Positions 5,818 through 6,052 of a stretch of DNA of 6,052 bases are shown piece by piece; position 1 is the stretch's first letter, and each line of letters opens with the position of its first letter. The notes under the pieces were generated by a model. That model saw nothing but the letters and a program-made list of their open reading frames with translations, was not told the origin of the DNA and ran no database searches. The stretch comes from Spirochaeta sp. GTDB lineage: Bacteria; Spirochaetota; Spirochaetia; DSM-2461. Position numbers and translations under genes: made by a program. Location of the stretch: positions 1 to 6,052 of the forward strand of contig DAOVYP010000147.1 of assembly GCA_030635565.1 (NCBI GenBank), written 5' to 3'.

Positions 5818-6052
5818 TGTCGTTCATATTTTCCGAGATACCTTTCTTTACCAACCGATGCATGTAAAACCTCGCTGGTCAGCCTCGGGAGGACTTGAAG
5901 AGTACCGCCGGTAACCCGAATAAAGCCCTGCCCCGCGAACGACTCGCCGACGGTGCCCTGAGCCTTCCGGGGAGATTATCCCGGAAGAAACAGCTACTGC
6001 CGGAACTCCTCCGGGCTCGAAAAGGATGGAGACGGCGGACGGGCGAGCTGGA
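5818..6052. other. Region after the tRNA with no supported gene
   Basis: These 235 bp contain no gene I can defend. One plus-strand frame is open from 5868 to the window end; its only early start is a TTG at 5895, just 1-2 nt after GGGAGGA (5887-5893), too close for a normal ribosome site. Its translation is Arg/Leu-rich (for example ALPRERLADGALSLPG) and I do not recognise it. An 18-codon ATG frame at 5858-5914 has no ribosome site. I looked for SRP RNA, RNase P RNA and tmRNA signatures and found none. The region holds a perfect 8-bp hairpin at 5964-5987 and a 10-bp copy of the tRNA end at 5904-5913. Confidence 0.5.
5964..5987. repeat. Perfect 8-bp inverted repeat (hairpin)
   Basis: CTTCCGGG (5964-5971) and CCCGGAAG (5980-5987) pair perfectly around the 8-nt loop GAGATTAT. 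There is no T run on either strand after the stem, so an intrinsic terminator is unlikely. It could be an RNA structure or a protein-binding site, or a chance arrangement in GC-rich DNA. Confidence 0.45.

Noticed and set aside
5683..5898. 71-codon open frame across the tRNA-Leu gene (contains GVVKLVDTTDSKSV)
   Set aside because: This is the translation of the tRNA gene itself, a classic false protein; the frame also begins inside the promoter.
5858..5914. 18-codon ATG open frame (MHVKPRWSASGGLEEYRR) as a leader peptide
   Set aside because: It has no ribosome site, no attenuator-like hairpins directly after it, and no identified gene downstream.
5961..5996. Signal recognition particle RNA (CCGGAAG...CAGC)
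   Set aside because: The conserved GGTCAGG part and the GGAAGG/AGCAGCC core are not present; the similarity is limited to CCGGAAG.
5895..6052. Open frame with PRERL...GA...L as a possible RadC N terminus
   Set aside because: Only a few residues match, and the helix-hairpin-helix pattern that should follow is absent; the TTG start has a badly placed ribosome site.

Overview
The window carries six protein-coding genes and one tRNA gene from a bacterial chromosome. Nearly every base belongs to ordinary, tightly packed genes. I see no phage genes, insertion sequence, CRISPR array or rRNA. Base composition is moderate (about 50-60% GC in stretches of the ppk gene that I counted). The tRNA gene does not encode its CCA end, which argues against enteric gammaproteobacteria. 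Bacterial homologues of the steroid 5-alpha-reductase, the long HD-containing Ppx type and the tRNA style would fit a spirochaete, deltaproteobacterium or similar lineage, but this taxonomic guess is weak.

Left third (1-1398, minus strand): a compact three-gene unit, read right to left. It starts with a Nudix hydrolase of the diphosphoinositol-polyphosphate-phosphohydrolase (DIPP-like) type. Next is an integral-membrane reductase strikingly like animal steroid 5-alpha-reductases. Last is the first 77 codons of sbcD, the nuclease subunit of the SbcCD DNA-end-processing complex, which runs off the window edge. The two gene junctions are each 9 nt, so one transcript is likely.

Middle (1443-5047, plus strand): a divergent ppx-ppk pair for inorganic polyphosphate. 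The Ppx/GppA-like gene overlaps the polyphosphate kinase gene by ATGA (4 bp). The kinase (PPK1) has all the catalytic residues I can check. The Ppx-like protein has an altered active site: the residue aligning with the E. coli catalytic Glu121 is Ala, and the phosphate-binding motifs have drifted, while its C-terminal HD domain looks intact. The DIPP-like Nudix gene starts only 44 bp away on the other strand. The locus could therefore be a polyphosphate or inositol-pyrophosphate-type module in which the Ppx homologue regulates or acts through its HD domain rather than as a classical exopolyphosphatase. That is inference.

Right part (5048-6052): an AT-richer 159-codon gene resembles the DUF4823 lipoprotein family but has no signal peptide. 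A sigma70-type promoter, whose -35 box sits inside the loop of an inverted repeat, precedes a tRNA-Leu(CAA) gene. The last 235 bp have no gene I can support. They hold a 10-bp copy of the tRNA 3' end and a perfect 8-bp hairpin. No single element here is a clearly new system; the modified ppx-ppk-Nudix cluster is the most promising lead.
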